DNA from: an uncultured Planococcus sp.
GTDB taxonomy: Bacteria; Bacillota; Bacilli; Bacillales_A; Planococcaceae
Reading direction: 5' to 3'
DNA: 64,000 nucleotides
NCBI GenBank assembly: GCA_947493585.1
Contig: CANLRI010000003.1
Coordinates: 328,204 to 392,203 of the forward strand
Shown here: positions 34,573 through 42,961 of the stretch, in pieces
Numbering within the stretch: position 1 is the first letter of the stretch
How the letters are laid out: each line of letters starts with the position of its first letter
The notes under the pieces: model-generated
The model's input: the letters and a program-made list of their open reading frames with translations, nothing else
Told to the model about the DNA's origin: nothing
Databases searched by the model: none
Position numbers and translations under genes: made by a program

Positions 34573-34941
34573 TTACCGCCAAAACTTCTCATGATCGGCT
34601 TTGTCTTCGATATTAAATTCAATCAACTGGCTAAGTAATGCGTAATCGACAGGGCGGTCCCAGCTCATGCGGATCAATTGTTGCGTACTCGAGTGTCCGC
34701 CCGCTTTAATGTCTTCTTCAAAGCGGTCAATTGCCGCTTTTTCCGGCGCCACCGCCATATGTTTTTTCGCAATGCTGAATGCGATGATAAAAGTGCCGTG
34801 ATCAGTGAACATCGGCTGGTTCCATGCGACTCGCGGGGCTAACTGTGGATAGGTTTCCATGACCCAGTTCAGTACTTCTTCTACCCGTTCACGGTGATCC
34901 GGGTCGTCAATCGCCGACAAGTACTCTGCAAATTCGTTCAC
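34573..34941 (-). CDS. fra: Iron chaperone/frataxin-like YdhG (DUF1801)
   Basis: The 122 residues match the YdhG/Fra family: NEFAEYLSAIDDPDHRERVE, then YPQLAPRVAWNQPMFTDHGT, FIIAFSIAKKHMAVAPEK and the end FWR. B. subtilis Fra is reported as a frataxin-like iron chaperone for iron-sulfur assembly. Length is standard (B. subtilis 123). The specific role in this organism is by homology only. Confidence 0.8.
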   Translation of the reverse strand: MNEFAEYLSAIDDPDHRERVEEVLNWVMETYPQLAPRVAWNQPMFTDHGTFIIAFSIAKKHMAVAPEKAAIDRFEEDIKAGGHSSTQQLIRMSWDRPVDYALLSQLIEFNIEDKADHEKFWR

Positions 34942-34973
34942 GTCATTTGCCTCCTTCGAATAACAGCTATTCC

Positions 34974-35420
34974 TTATTCCGTTTCTACGAAATACTGGTC
35001 TTTTCGGTATGCGACACCATCAACGGTCGCAATGACTTCGTCTCCGCGCAACACGTCGACGCGGTAAAAGCCGACGCGGAAATTACGCTTCGTTTCAATC
35101 GCTCGAGCTGTCAACAAGTCTCCAGCTTGTGCTGCTTGGATAAACTGGGCATTGGTTGATAAGCCGACAGACGCTTTGCCATGGGCATTGCTTGCGACCG
35201 ACATGACGTGGTCGGCGAGTGCGTAAATGACCGCACCGTGCGCAGTGCCATAAGCATTGACCATATGATCTTGCACGACCAGTTCCGCCTCAGCTACCGT
35301 CTCCTCGAATTTCGTCAACCGGATGCCGAGCGACTGGGCATACGGGTCGCTCGCCACTTTGTCGCGGATTTCTGCGTAATGTTGTTGATGGAGCGCTTGT
35401 TCATCGATTCGTTTTGCCAT
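34974..35420 (-). CDS. PaaI-type thioesterase (hotdog fold)
   Basis: 148 residues from ATG 35420 (AAGGAGG upstream). The hotdog signature HMVNAYGTAHGAVIYALADH and ATNAQF-like strands resemble the PaaI/YbgC-type acyl-CoA thioesterases; the Asp/Glu near ALADH is the probable catalytic site. Substrate unknown. Confidence 0.85.
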   Translation of the reverse strand: MAKRIDEQALHQQHYAEIRDKVASDPYAQSLGIRLTKFEETVAEAELVVQDHMVNAYGTAHGAVIYALADHVMSVASNAHGKASVGLSTNAQFIQAAQAGDLLTARAIETKRNFRVGFYRVDVLRGDEVIATVDGVAYRKDQYFVETE

Positions 35421-35444
35421 ATGGGCCTCCTTGCTGTTCACTTA

Positions 35445-35915
35445 TTATTTCCCGGGAAATCCGGCCAGCTGTGCTTTCACCGTCGCCGCTATGTTTGTTC
35501 TTGTCTCGGCCAATCGGCTCTTTAATGCTTCGTTGTCCCACTCGTCTTCTGTATAAAAACTCGCAAACGGCTGATTTTTCTCTCTTGGTACGATGTGCAG
35601 ATGAAAATGCGTCAATTCGTCGGCCCCGCCGCCGTTTTGCGTTTGCGTAATGCCGAACGGTGCGTAAAGTTCCCGGATGGTCCGGCTCATTACTTGTGAT
35701 GCGTTTAACATGGCGAGTGCCGTCTCGCTGTCCATATCGTCGATAAACCGGTAATGGGCTTTTGGCAAGATGAGCACATGCCCTTCATTAAACGGATCGT
35801 GATCCAAAAAACACGCAATCCATTCGTTTTCGTATACCATATGTACCGGCAGTTCGCCGTTTGCCAGCTTGCAACCTAAGCATTCTTGTTCTGTATGACG
35901 TGAAATTCCGCTCAT
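35445..35915 (-). CDS. HIT-family hydrolase
   Basis: The histidine triad THFHLHIVPR (HxHxHxx) is present near residue 110, and CLGCKLANGE carries a zinc-like CxxC. ATG 35915 (MSGISRHTEQ) gives 156 residues; the upstream open frame to 36014 is not used. HIT proteins hydrolyse nucleotide derivatives; the substrate is not known. Confidence 0.87.
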   Translation of the reverse strand: MSGISRHTEQECLGCKLANGELPVHMVYENEWIACFLDHDPFNEGHVLILPKAHYRFIDDMDSETALAMLNASQVMSRTIRELYAPFGITQTQNGGGADELTHFHLHIVPREKNQPFASFYTEDEWDNEALKSRLAETRTNIAATVKAQLAGFPGK

Positions 35916-36048
35916 CCCTGCACCCCTTATTCCCATGCAGCAAAATTGGTGATGCTGCAGTTGTTTTCTTTCCATTATACATCCACAAAAGGAAAATCTA
36001 ACGCCTTTTCGCACGATGTCCTATACTAAGAGGCAAGGAGGAGTTTAT

Positions 36049-36723
36049 ATGATCCGCATACTCACAGTAGACGACGATTTACATATGCTCCAGTTTGTCG
36101 CAGGAGAACTTCGGCAAGCCGGCTACGAGGTTCTATCTGCTGAAAACGGTGGCGAGGCACTCGCACTACTGGAACAGCAGGCCGTGGATTTGGCGATTGT
36201 TGATGTCATGATGCCCGGAATCGACGGGTTCGAATTAACCGAACGCCTACGCACAGACTATGATATCCCGGTCATCCTGTTGACGGCGCGCCACCATATC
36301 GAAGACAAGGAACGTGGATTTCTCGCGGGATCCGATGATTACTTGGTCAAACCGTTTGAATCCAAGGAATTGCTGTTCCGTGTTAAAGCCATCTTGCGCC
36401 GCTATGACCACCCCGAAAACAATACCCTTACGATAGGGTCTCTGACAATTGACTTGAAAAGTTATGAACTGCGCTCGCCGAACGGCTTGTCGTTCATTCC
36501 ATTAAAAGAATTTGAACTGCTCGCCTTGCTCGCTTCCAAACCACGTCATGTATTTACACGAGACGCCATCATCGAAAGCGTATGGGGGCTCGATTTCCAA
36601 GGGGACGAACAGACCATCAACGTCCACATCAAACGGCTGCGCACGAGGCTTGAGTCATTCGCACCGAATGTCAAGATCGTCACGGTGCGCGGCGTCGGCT
36701 ATAAACTGGAGGCCGGCGCATGA
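36049..36723 (+). CDS. OmpR-family response regulator
   Basis: The receiver has the acidic pair (TVDDD), the phospho-Asp in AIVDVMMPGIDG, and the Lys in DYLVKPF; the C-terminal winged helix has HIKRLRTRLESFAPNVKIVT. ATG 36049 (224 residues) has a strong GGAGGAG. Overlaps the kinase gene by 4 nt, so they are one operon and one pair. A candidate binding site lies in front of the next transporter. Confidence 0.93.
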   Translation: MIRILTVDDDLHMLQFVAGELRQAGYEVLSAENGGEALALLEQQAVDLAIVDVMMPGIDGFELTERLRTDYDIPVILLTARHHIEDKERGFLAGSDDYLVKPFESKELLFRVKAILRRYDHPENNTLTIGSLTIDLKSYELRSPNGLSFIPLKEFELLALLASKPRHVFTRDAIIESVWGLDFQGDEQTINVHIKRLRTRLESFAPNVKIVTVRGVGYKLEAGA

Positions 36724-38099
36724 GTTTATACGTCAAATTTATCTGGTTCACCTTCCTGACGATGCTCATCAGCAGCGCCATTTCGTTTTTCGCGATGAAT
36801 ACGCTGTATCACCAATTCTTGAAAGAAGACAATAACGATAAAAACCTGGCCATTGCCGAATCGTTTGCTGAGCATTTGAACAGCCTCCCGCCTGGCCAAG
36901 TGGAAAGCACGCTCGAAGTGCTCGGCGATGCCGGATATCAATTGTATTTAACCGATGGCACTGATGTCTCGCGCTTCGGCGGCGAGTTCCGGGATGAAAC
37001 GATCGCCCAAGAAGACGTGGAGCGCGTGCTCGGCGGAGACATTTTCAACGGCATCCGTGATTTTCCGCGCCAAACTTTCGTCACTGGCTTTTTCGCCAAT
37101 GAACTGCAAAATTCCATCGGCGTCCCAGTGACGCTCGGCGGCGAATCCTACGCCTTATTCCTGCGTCCCGACATTGAGCTCTTATTCCAGGAACTTCATT
37201 TGTTGTTCGGCGGCTTGGCTGTCGGGATTGTGTTGTTAAGCTTTCTCGGCATGCTGCTCGTCGCACGCTTATTGATTCAGCCAATCACGAAATTGACCGA
37301 AGCGACCGAGAAGATGGCAATAGAAACCTTCGACGTGCCGCTCGCGATCGACAGAAAAGACGAGATTGGGCGTCTCGCTGACCAGTTCCGGTTGATGCGT
37401 TCACGCATTGAACAGTCGACCGTCAAGCGCAAGGAATTCGTCCATAACGTCTCACACGACATCCAATCGCCGCTCCATACGATCCAAAGCTACCTCGGCT
37501 TGTTAGAAAAACCAGGCATCAGCGATTCCGACAAGCAGCACTACGCGGACATCATCCGCGAAGAGACGGCGCGGCTATCGCTGTTGACGACGCAACTTTT
37601 GACCTTGGCATCGGTCGACAAGGAAACGCCTGAAGCGCTCGAGACCGTCGCACTCCATGAGCAATTGCATGCGACACTCAGCCATTTGCGCTATGCATTC
37701 GACGACAAAGAACTGGCACTGTCCGCACAGCTCACCCCAGCCTATACGCAAGGCAACGCGGTGCTTTTGCAAACGGTCTGGGAAAACTTGTTGACCAATG
37801 CGGTGAAATACAGCGAACAAGGCGGCTCGGTCGATGTAACGCTTACGCAAAGTGAGGGCTATGTCCATGTGACGGTGCGCGATCACGGCATCGGCATGAC
37901 CGAAGATGAAACAAAGCATGCGTTCGAGCGCTTTTACCGCGCCGACCAAGCCCGCACCCGCGGCCAAAAAGGCTCAGGCCTCGGCCTATCGATCGCCAAG
38001 GAAATCATCGAGCTCTACGGCGGCCAGATCGAACTCAACAGCACGCCGGGTGCCGGCACCAGTGTAATCATTATTTTTCCAGCCTCATCATCTGTATAG
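36720..38099 (+). CDS. Sensor histidine kinase
   Basis: 459 residues: a membrane helix at 5-25 (FIWFTFLTMLISSAISFFAM), an extracellular region of about 140, a second membrane helix (LHLLFGGLAVGIVLLSFLGM), a HAMP domain (IQPITKLTEATEKMA), the phospho-His in VHNVSHDIQSPLHTIQSYL, and the ATPase motifs NAVKYS, RDHGIGM, GSGLGLSIAKEI. Partner of the upstream regulator; a typical two-component pair sensing an unknown stimulus. Confidence 0.93.
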   Translation: MSLYVKFIWFTFLTMLISSAISFFAMNTLYHQFLKEDNNDKNLAIAESFAEHLNSLPPGQVESTLEVLGDAGYQLYLTDGTDVSRFGGEFRDETIAQEDVERVLGGDIFNGIRDFPRQTFVTGFFANELQNSIGVPVTLGGESYALFLRPDIELLFQELHLLFGGLAVGIVLLSFLGMLLVARLLIQPITKLTEATEKMAIETFDVPLAIDRKDEIGRLADQFRLMRSRIEQSTVKRKEFVHNVSHDIQSPLHTIQSYLGLLEKPGISDSDKQHYADIIREETARLSLLTTQLLTLASVDKETPEALETVALHEQLHATLSHLRYAFDDKELALSAQLTPAYTQGNAVLLQTVWENLLTNAVKYSEQGGSVDVTLTQSEGYVHVTVRDHGIGMTEDETKHAFERFYRADQARTRGQKGSGLGLSIAKEIIELYGGQIELNSTPGAGTSVIIIFPASSSV

Positions 38100-38104
38100 A
38101 CTCG

Positions 38105-38137
38105 AATCCCCTCCATAACCGGAGGGCTTTTTTTATT
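38105..38137 (+). terminator. Terminator after the kinase gene
   Basis: CCCTCC and GGAGGG pair around ATAACC with a T run after. Confidence 0.85.
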
Positions 38138-38155
38138 CCAAACTGTTAACGCCCG

Positions 38156-38177
38156 TTCACCTTCCATTCATCTTACC
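38156..38177 (+). promoter_or_regulatory. Direct repeat, candidate response-regulator site
   Basis: TTCACCTTCCA and TTCATCTTACC are two half-sites of 11 bp in tandem, the spacing typical of OmpR-family dimers. They lie 40 nt before the ABC permease start, next to the two-component genes. Confidence 0.55.
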
Positions 38178-38216
38178 TCTATAGACTGAAAGTACACCAA
38201 AACGGAGGCGAACAAC

Positions 38217-39251
38217 GTGAACTTAGCATGGAAAGAAATGAAGAAAAGCAAAACGAAGTTTGTGATTCTCGGATCGATTGTCTTTTTGATCAGCCTATTG
38301 ACCTTTATCATATCAGGGCTCGCGAACGGCTTGTCACAAGACAATGCCGCCTTGATCAAGAATTTACCGGACGGAACGATCTATATGGAAACAGCAGCAG
38401 AAGAAACCCACACCTTGTCCGCAATCGACACAGAAACCCAGCAATCTGCCTTGTCGGAAAACGACGGCGCGTTTGCATTTTCCATCCAGATGGGCTTTTT
38501 ATTGAATAAACAAGACGAACAGCAAAGTGTCGCCTTCGCCACGTCGATTGGTTCGACTGAATTCCCTGATGTCGCAAAAGGCGAGATCGTCCTCGACCGC
38601 TCGCTCGAAGAAGACGGCATCAAGCAAGGCGACACCTTCACCAACAGCCAGTCGAATGGCGAATTTGTCGTTGCGGGCTTTATCGAAGGCGCGAAATACA
38701 GCCACGCCGCTGTAGCCTTTGTCCATCCAGATGACTTCGCGGACATGTACCGAACGGAAGAGCATCAAATGCTGTTCATCCCTCAGAAAGCAGAACTAGG
38801 CGCAATCGCCGACTTGCAAAGCTTCTCGATTGAAGAATTCCTCAACACCTTGCCAAGCTATAGCGCCGAGCAATTATCACTGTCGATGATTGTTTGGTTT
38901 TTGGTGGTCATCAGCGGTATGCTGTTCGCGATTTTCTTCTATATGATGAACATCCAGAAGCTCGGGCTGTACGGCATCTTAAAAGCGATCGGCGTGAAGA
39001 CCGGCGCTTTGTTCCGCATGATCTGGACGCAGATGCTCGTCATAACCGCAATCGCGCTTGCCTTGTCGATCGCCATCAGCCAATTATTCGAACGTGTGGC
39101 ACCTGGCGACATGCCATTCTACTTGCCGCTCGCTGCTACGCTGCAATTAGCGGCTGTGTTCTTTGCCATTGGATTTGCGGGCGCCACTTTGTCCGGACTC
39201 CAGATTCGCAAGGCACAGCCACTTCAAGCCATTCAACAAGGAGAAGGATAA
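38217..39251 (+). CDS. ABC transporter permease (FtsX-like)
   Basis: 344 residues with an N-terminal membrane helix (TKFVILGSIVFLISLLTFII), a long extracellular region of about 190, then three C-terminal helices (SLSMIVWFLVVISGMLFAIF, ...). The FtsX-like domain near SGMLFAIFFYMMNIQKLGLY is typical. It starts with GTG after CGGAGG. The pair with the next gene looks like an MacB-type transporter. Substrate not known. Confidence 0.88.
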   Translation: MNLAWKEMKKSKTKFVILGSIVFLISLLTFIISGLANGLSQDNAALIKNLPDGTIYMETAAEETHTLSAIDTETQQSALSENDGAFAFSIQMGFLLNKQDEQQSVAFATSIGSTEFPDVAKGEIVLDRSLEEDGIKQGDTFTNSQSNGEFVVAGFIEGAKYSHAAVAFVHPDDFADMYRTEEHQMLFIPQKAELGAIADLQSFSIEEFLNTLPSYSAEQLSLSMIVWFLVVISGMLFAIFFYMMNIQKLGLYGILKAIGVKTGALFRMIWTQMLVITAIALALSIAISQLFERVAPGDMPFYLPLAATLQLAAVFFAIGFAGATLSGLQIRKAQPLQAIQQGEG

Positions 39252-39253
39252 GC

Positions 39254-39925
39254 ATGATTTTTTCAACGAGCAACATCAAAAAGAGCTTCATGACGGGTGA
39301 AGTCTCGGAGGAAATCTTAAAAGGCGTCGATTTATCGCTTGCCGAAGGTGAAATGACGGCACTGGTCGGCGCGTCCGGCTCTGGCAAAAGCACGCTGTTG
39401 ACGATTGCCGCAGGGCTCCAGCCCGCTTCCGGCGGTGAGATCCATTTTGACGGAAAAGAAATGGCTGCCATGAATCCGGAACAGATCCGCCAAATCCGTG
39501 CACAATCGTTCGGCTTTGTATTTCAGTCGTCTCACCTCGTGCCATTTCTTACTGCAGAAGAGCAGTTGCTGCTCATGCTCGAGACAGCCGGCTCCCCGCT
39601 TTCGAAAAAACAACGCCGCGAAGAAGTCGATAAAATACTCCATTCGGTCGGCATGGGCCACCGGAAATCCGCCTATCCTGCCTCACTGTCAGGAGGCGAA
39701 AAGCAGCGAGTGGCCATCGCACGCGCCATCGTCCATCAGCCCAAGCTGTTGTTTGCGGATGAACCGACGGCAAGTTTGGACTCCACCAAGTCGCACGAAG
39801 TGATGGAATTGCTGCAGCAACTGACGAAAACATTGAACATCGCCACTTTGATGGTCACCCACGAAGAAGATATGCTCGCCTACGCAGACCGCGTCATCAC
39901 CATGAAAGATGGCCGTTTGGCATAA
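39254..39925 (+). CDS. ABC transporter ATP-binding protein
   Basis: 223 residues with Walker A GASGSGKST, Q-loop FQSSHLV, signature LSGGEKQR, Walker B LLFADEPTASLD and H-loop VTHE, all intact. The ATG at 39254 is 2 nt after the permease stop, so the two are coupled. Probably MacB-like with the upstream permease and under the adjacent two-component system. Confidence 0.93.
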   Translation: MIFSTSNIKKSFMTGEVSEEILKGVDLSLAEGEMTALVGASGSGKSTLLTIAAGLQPASGGEIHFDGKEMAAMNPEQIRQIRAQSFGFVFQSSHLVPFLTAEEQLLLMLETAGSPLSKKQRREEVDKILHSVGMGHRKSAYPASLSGGEKQRVAIARAIVHQPKLLFADEPTASLDSTKSHEVMELLQQLTKTLNIATLMVTHEEDMLAYADRVITMKDGRLA

Positions 39926-39957
39926 AAAAGAGACGGCCGCGGCCGTCTCTTTTTCGT
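39926..39957. terminator. Bidirectional terminator between ABC genes
   Basis: AAAAGAGACGGCCG and CGGCCGTCTCTTTT form a perfect palindrome with A and T runs at both sides, serving both the ATP-binding gene and the convergent ABC-F gene. Confidence 0.9.
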
Positions 39958-39966
39958 TATCGCGCT

Positions 39967-41607
39967 CTACTCCAGTTCCTTCAATTGCTTCGTCAATTCC
40001 ATAAAGCGCCGGTCGAGTTCTGCATAGCCCTTATCTTTCGGCTGCATAAAGCTCAGTTTGCCAAGTACGGCCTGGCGCTCCGTCTCGAGTTTCAGCCGGA
40101 GTTCGCCGGTACTGCCAAGCGCTTCTTTTTGAGGCGCTTCCCCAAGTTGTTTACGGATCGTTCCGTCTTCAAACACCAATTTGCCATCCGTCACCTTATC
40201 GAGTAAATAGCGGTCATGCGACACGACGAGAAGCGTACCGCGATAGTCCGCCAAGGTTGACTCCAATTGTTCACGCGATGGCAAATCCAAATGATTGGTC
40301 GGTTCATCAAGCAATAGGACGTCTTTATCTTCCAAGATGAATTTCATCAATTTGCATTTGACCCGCTCACCCATGCTCATCTCCCGGATTGGCTCCAGCC
40401 ATTGCTCTTTGCGGAAGCCTAAATGCTTCAATAGATTCTGCACACGCCCCCGCTCTTTAAACGTGAACTGCTCAAATAATTCCGCAGGCGTCCGGTCGAG
40501 TGGCAAATCAAAGACGTCTTGCGTTAAATAACCGATAGAAGCGGAAGGTGATAGCCACAACTCCCCATCGCTCACTGCCTCTTCGCCCGCAAGCATCTTC
40601 AAAAACGTTGTCTTGCCGCTGCCGTTTGCGCCGACGACCGCGATTTTCTCGCCATGCTGGACCGTAAACGAAGCATTCGTGAATAATGGCATGTCACCAA
40701 ACGATTTTCCGATCTTCTTCACTTCCAAAAAGCGTTTGCCGGCTTTCGGATTGGCGCGGAAGGCAAAGTCCACCTCGTATTCCGGTTCGACCGCATCGAC
40801 CGCCGCGTTCGCCAATTCTTTCTCCAGGCGTTTTTGCTTTGATTTCACTTGCGCGTCCATACTTTTGGCTTTGACCCGGTAATATTCCTTATAGCCTTCT
40901 TGCTTGGTGGAATTGGCATGCGCTGATTCAGACCACGAGGAAAGCTGCTTCATCTGGTTTTCGATCCGTTCGATGCGCTTTTGCTGTGTCTCATAAGCGT
41001 GCTGCTGGCTTTTGCGTTTGCGTTCGCGGAATTCCATATAATCGCTATAATTGCCGTTATGGCTGTAGACTGTCCCGTTTTCGATCGACCAGATTTTCGT
41101 TGCGATGTGATCGAGGAAATAACGGTCGTGCGAGACAATCGCGATGGCGCCTGGATAAGCGTTTAATTCGCGCAGCAAATGCGCTGTGCCTTGTGCATCC
41201 AAATGATTAGTCGGCTCATCCAATAACAAGAGATCCGCTGGCTGTGCCAAGCCTTTCGCGAGCCTCGCCTTTAGTTTTTCGCCTCCGCTCAATTGGGCAA
41301 AATCATGGAACGGCACTTGCCATCTGTTCAATAGTGCTTGTTCCGCTTTTGTCACGTCTTCAAAAGCGTAATTCAGCAGTTCCTGTTCGACTGCCCGCAC
41401 ACTCATGCCCGGTGCTCCTTGAATGAGCTGTCCACTGGCCGGTTCGATATCCTCGGCGAGCAGCCGCAAGAGTGTCGTTTTTCCGGCACCGTTTTTCCCG
41501 ATGATGCCGATGCGGTCGCCGCTCATGATGTTCGCAGTCACGTTTTCGAATAATGGTTGTTGTTCGATTTCCACAGATACGTTCAGTAATTTCATTAGTT
41601 CTGTCAT
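39967..41607 (-). CDS. ABC-F family ATPase, possible antibiotic-resistance type
   Basis: 546 residues with two ATP-binding domains: Walker A GKNGAGKTT and GANGSGKTT, signatures LSGGEKLK and MSMGERVK, Walker B LLLLDEPTNHLD twice, and the interdomain linker with a long coiled region (RKRKSQQHAYETQQKRIERI...). ABC-F proteins act on the ribosome. The attenuator upstream (described separately) is typical of members that protect from antibiotics, such as VmlR or Vga-types. Which drug class is not readable. Confidence 0.88.
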   Translation of the reverse strand: MTELMKLLNVSVEIEQQPLFENVTANIMSGDRIGIIGKNGAGKTTLLRLLAEDIEPASGQLIQGAPGMSVRAVEQELLNYAFEDVTKAEQALLNRWQVPFHDFAQLSGGEKLKARLAKGLAQPADLLLLDEPTNHLDAQGTAHLLRELNAYPGAIAIVSHDRYFLDHIATKIWSIENGTVYSHNGNYSDYMEFRERKRKSQQHAYETQQKRIERIENQMKQLSSWSESAHANSTKQEGYKEYYRVKAKSMDAQVKSKQKRLEKELANAAVDAVEPEYEVDFAFRANPKAGKRFLEVKKIGKSFGDMPLFTNASFTVQHGEKIAVVGANGSGKTTFLKMLAGEEAVSDGELWLSPSASIGYLTQDVFDLPLDRTPAELFEQFTFKERGRVQNLLKHLGFRKEQWLEPIREMSMGERVKCKLMKFILEDKDVLLLDEPTNHLDLPSREQLESTLADYRGTLLVVSHDRYLLDKVTDGKLVFEDGTIRKQLGEAPQKEALGSTGELRLKLETERQAVLGKLSFMQPKDKGYAELDRRFMELTKQLKELE

Positions 41608-41643
41608 GCAGAACCACCCCTTCTCGTTTTGGACAGGGAGAAT

Positions 41644-41678
41644 TAAAAAATCCTCCCAAATCTAAATTTGGAAGGATT
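41644..41678 (-). terminator. Attenuator terminator in the ABC-F leader
   Basis: On the minus strand AATCCTTCCAAA, loop TTTAGA, TTTGGGAGGATT and a run of T: a strong intrinsic terminator just 37 nt before the ABC-F ATG. The pair GGATTAGTC (41737-41745) and GGCTAATCC (41674-41682) can form a 9-bp alternative helix taking part of the 5' arm. Confidence 0.85.
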
Positions 41679-41795
41679 AGCCAGTACATTTTGGATACGC
41701 CGAATAAACAGCGACACCTTATGGATGAAATGGGCAGACTAATCCTATGTTTTCGTCTTCGAAAAATAACTATTTCAAATGACTAAAAATATAGG

Positions 41796-41831
41796 TTAGT
41801 TACGCATTGTCCACCCATCAACTCGTTTCAT
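41796..41831 (-). CDS. Short leader peptide of the ABC-F gene (MKRVDGWTMRN)
   Basis: An 11-codon frame starting at ATG 41831 and stopping TAA at 41796, with an inner ATG at 41807 giving MRN after GGGTGG. It lies between the promoter and the attenuator. Such leaders let a stalled ribosome expose the antiterminator; only the arrangement is visible here, not its use. Confidence 0.5.
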   Translation of the reverse strand: MKRVDGWTMRN

Positions 41832-41846
41832 TTCAGAATTGAGTTG

Positions 41847-41875
41847 ATTTTATCATGCAAAAACTTTGTGCGCAA
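41847..41875 (-). promoter_or_regulatory. Sigma-A promoter of the ABC-F gene
   Basis: TTGCGC (41870-41875), 17 nt, then TAAAAT (41847-41852). The start of transcription near 41840 gives a leader of about 235 nt. Confidence 0.65.
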
Positions 41876-41890
41876 CCGGGCAAGGCGGGA

Positions 41891-42652
41891 TTACGCAGCG
41901 CTTTGTTCGCGCTTTTTCTTGACGCTGACGAGTGCACCGACTGCAACGATGGCAAGAAGGACGCCCCAGAAGATTAATTTCCATTCTGTCGAGTGGGCGA
42001 AATCGTACGGTAAGATACCGACGCCTTCGTGTCCAAGCGTCAAAACGGTCAACTTCACGCCGACCCAGCCGACGATGACGAACGCCGTTGTTTCAAGCTG
42101 CGGATAATTCGCCAAGAGTTTAACGAATTTATGTGCCGCGAAACGCATGATGACGAGTCCGACCAAACCACCGGTCAACATGACGGCGAACTGCCCGCCG
42201 TTGATGCCGCCGATTTCCATCGAGCCAAGATGCGGCAAAGTGATCGCAAGCGCAACCGCTGCAAGCATTGAATCGACCGCGAACGCGATGTCCGCAAGTT
42301 CTACTTTCAAAACTGTCATCCAGAAGCCAGAACCTTTTGTCGCTTCCGGTTCGATGGTGTGCTCTTTGCCTTTTCGCTGATCGTAAATATGCTTAAACGC
42401 AATGAACAAGAGATACGCTGCCCCCAAAGCCTGGATCTGCCAAACATCGACGAGCAAAGTGATCATGAATAATGCCGCGAAACGGAACACGAACGCCCCG
42501 AGTAACCCGTAGAACAATGCTTTCTTCTGTTGTGCTTTCGGCAAGTGCTTGACCATGACCGCCATGACGACGGCATTGTCAGCAGCAAGCAAACCTTCAA
42601 GTGCCACTAAGACGAGCAGCACCCATAAATACTCCAATAAAATTGCTTCCAA
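41891..42652 (-). CDS. TerC-family membrane protein, Mn-linked
   Basis: 253 residues with about seven membrane helices and the acidic signatures EGLLAADNAVVMAVMVKHLP near the N-terminus and DIAFAVDSMLAAVALAI in the middle. This matches the TerC family (B. subtilis YceF/YkoY, MeeF/MeeY), proposed to export manganese to extracytoplasmic enzymes. The upstream yybP-ykoY riboswitch strongly supports a role in manganese handling. Confidence 0.88.
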   Translation of the reverse strand: MEAILLEYLWVLLVLVALEGLLAADNAVVMAVMVKHLPKAQQKKALFYGLLGAFVFRFAALFMITLLVDVWQIQALGAAYLLFIAFKHIYDQRKGKEHTIEPEATKGSGFWMTVLKVELADIAFAVDSMLAAVALAITLPHLGSMEIGGINGGQFAVMLTGGLVGLVIMRFAAHKFVKLLANYPQLETTAFVIVGWVGVKLTVLTLGHEGVGILPYDFAHSTEWKLIFWGVLLAIVAVGALVSVKKKREQSAA

Positions 42653-42679
42653 CTGAAAAACCTCCTTATTTTTGGCAAC

Positions 42680-42713
42680 AAAAAAGACCTCTGCCTATAG
42701 AAGGCAAAGGTCT
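42680..42713 (-). terminator. Terminator of the Mn riboswitch
   Basis: On the minus strand AGACCTTTGCCTT and AGGCAGAGGTCT pair around CTAT, followed by six T. It lies between the aptamer and the terC-like ATG and is the expression platform. Confidence 0.85.
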
Positions 42714-42820
42714 TGCTAAGCAAAATAATTTTGCTATCACAACCGATGGATACGATCCATGTAATGACGACTGTGAAATAGGTTTCCCCATAGCTACTCC
42801 CCTTTGACGTGATGTCAAGG
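42714..42820 (-). ncRNA. yybP-ykoY manganese riboswitch
   Basis: On the minus strand the hallmark AAAGGGGAGTAGC (42793-42805) is followed by a stem-loop, GTCGTCATTAC, the hairpin ATGGATCGTATCCAT, and CGGTTGTGAT; ATCAC and GTGAT form P1. This is the consensus of the yybP-ykoY element, which senses Mn2+. An extended -10 promoter (TGCTATACT, 42841-42849) lies upstream. Confidence 0.88.
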
Positions 42821-42961
42821 TCTATTGAGTTGTTAAAAAAAGTATAGCACAGAAAAACAAAAAAGCTACTACATAATATCGCCAAATTTCGCGATTGTTT
42901 ATTCACCATTCTTCTGAATAATTTGCAGATTCCTGTCATTAATATGGTATTATACTTCTTA

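Larger units (their letters stand above)
41608..41890 (-). promoter_or_regulatory. Leader region of the ABC-F gene
   Basis: About 240-nt leader between the promoter and the ABC-F start, with a short reading frame, an antiterminator-competent repeat and an intrinsic terminator. Each is described separately. Confidence 0.7.
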
